Assembly: GCA_004553095.1 (NCBI GenBank)
Contig: SFMJ01000098.1
Coordinates: 1 to 6,432 of the forward strand
Direction of reading: 5' to 3'
Source: Bacteroidales bacterium
Lineage (GTDB): Bacteria; Bacteroidota; Bacteroidia; Bacteroidales; Muribaculaceae
Length of the DNA stretch: 6,432 bases
Positions 6,418-6,432 of the stretch are shown one piece after another. Under the pieces are notes generated by a model. That model made no database searches, was not told where the DNA came from, and saw only the letters and a list, made by a program, of their open reading frames with translations. How positions within the stretch are numbered: position 1 is the stretch's first letter; the number at the start of each line of letters is the position of its first letter. A program made the position numbers and the translations under genes.

Positions 6418-6432
6418 GGCTTATCCTGGTGT

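Overview
The window looks like a chromosomal piece from a member of the Bacteroidota, most likely the order Bacteroidales. Four things point there: a TAnnTTTG-type promoter element paired with a TTG about 20 bp upstream, A-rich leaders without clear Shine-Dalgarno sites, a Bacteroidota-style AddB-like nuclease and delta-prime clamp-loader subunit, and a DUF4249-type protein, a family largely confined to this phylum. Roughly half G+C would suit a gut lineage such as Muribaculaceae better than Bacteroides itself, but that placement is a guess.

Left part (1-2216, minus strand): one long open frame with no stop, running off the left edge. It encodes at least 738 residues of an AddB-like PD-(D/E)XK recombination nuclease. 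Only the start of its nuclease domain is inside the window. All plus-strand frames in this region are shadows of it.

Centre: a short AT-rich divergent spacer (2217-2413) separates it from a plus-strand gene for the DNA polymerase III delta-prime subunit (2414-3547). The spacer holds what look like two superimposed, oppositely facing promoters. It also holds a weak terminator-like hairpin in the delta-prime leader. Both divergent genes belong to DNA replication and repair.

Right of centre, two sugar-nucleotide genes follow on the plus strand: a sugar-phosphate nucleotidyltransferase of uncertain substrate (3611-4513) and UDP-glucose 4-epimerase, galE (4572-5603). Gaps of about 60 bp allow co-transcription from the delta-prime promoter. 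A strong rho-independent terminator (5632-5665) closes the run. A perfect 20-bp direct repeat brackets galE and its terminator.

Right edge (5719-6417, minus strand): a DUF4249-like protein converging on galE. It has no signal peptide or lipobox, and an in-frame stop lies directly upstream of the open frame. It is probably frameshifted or N-terminally truncated.

I see no tRNA, rRNA, CRISPR array, insertion sequence or phage gene. Most of the window is ordinary housekeeping DNA. The features most worth checking are the opposed promoters, the repeat bracketing galE and the broken right-hand gene.
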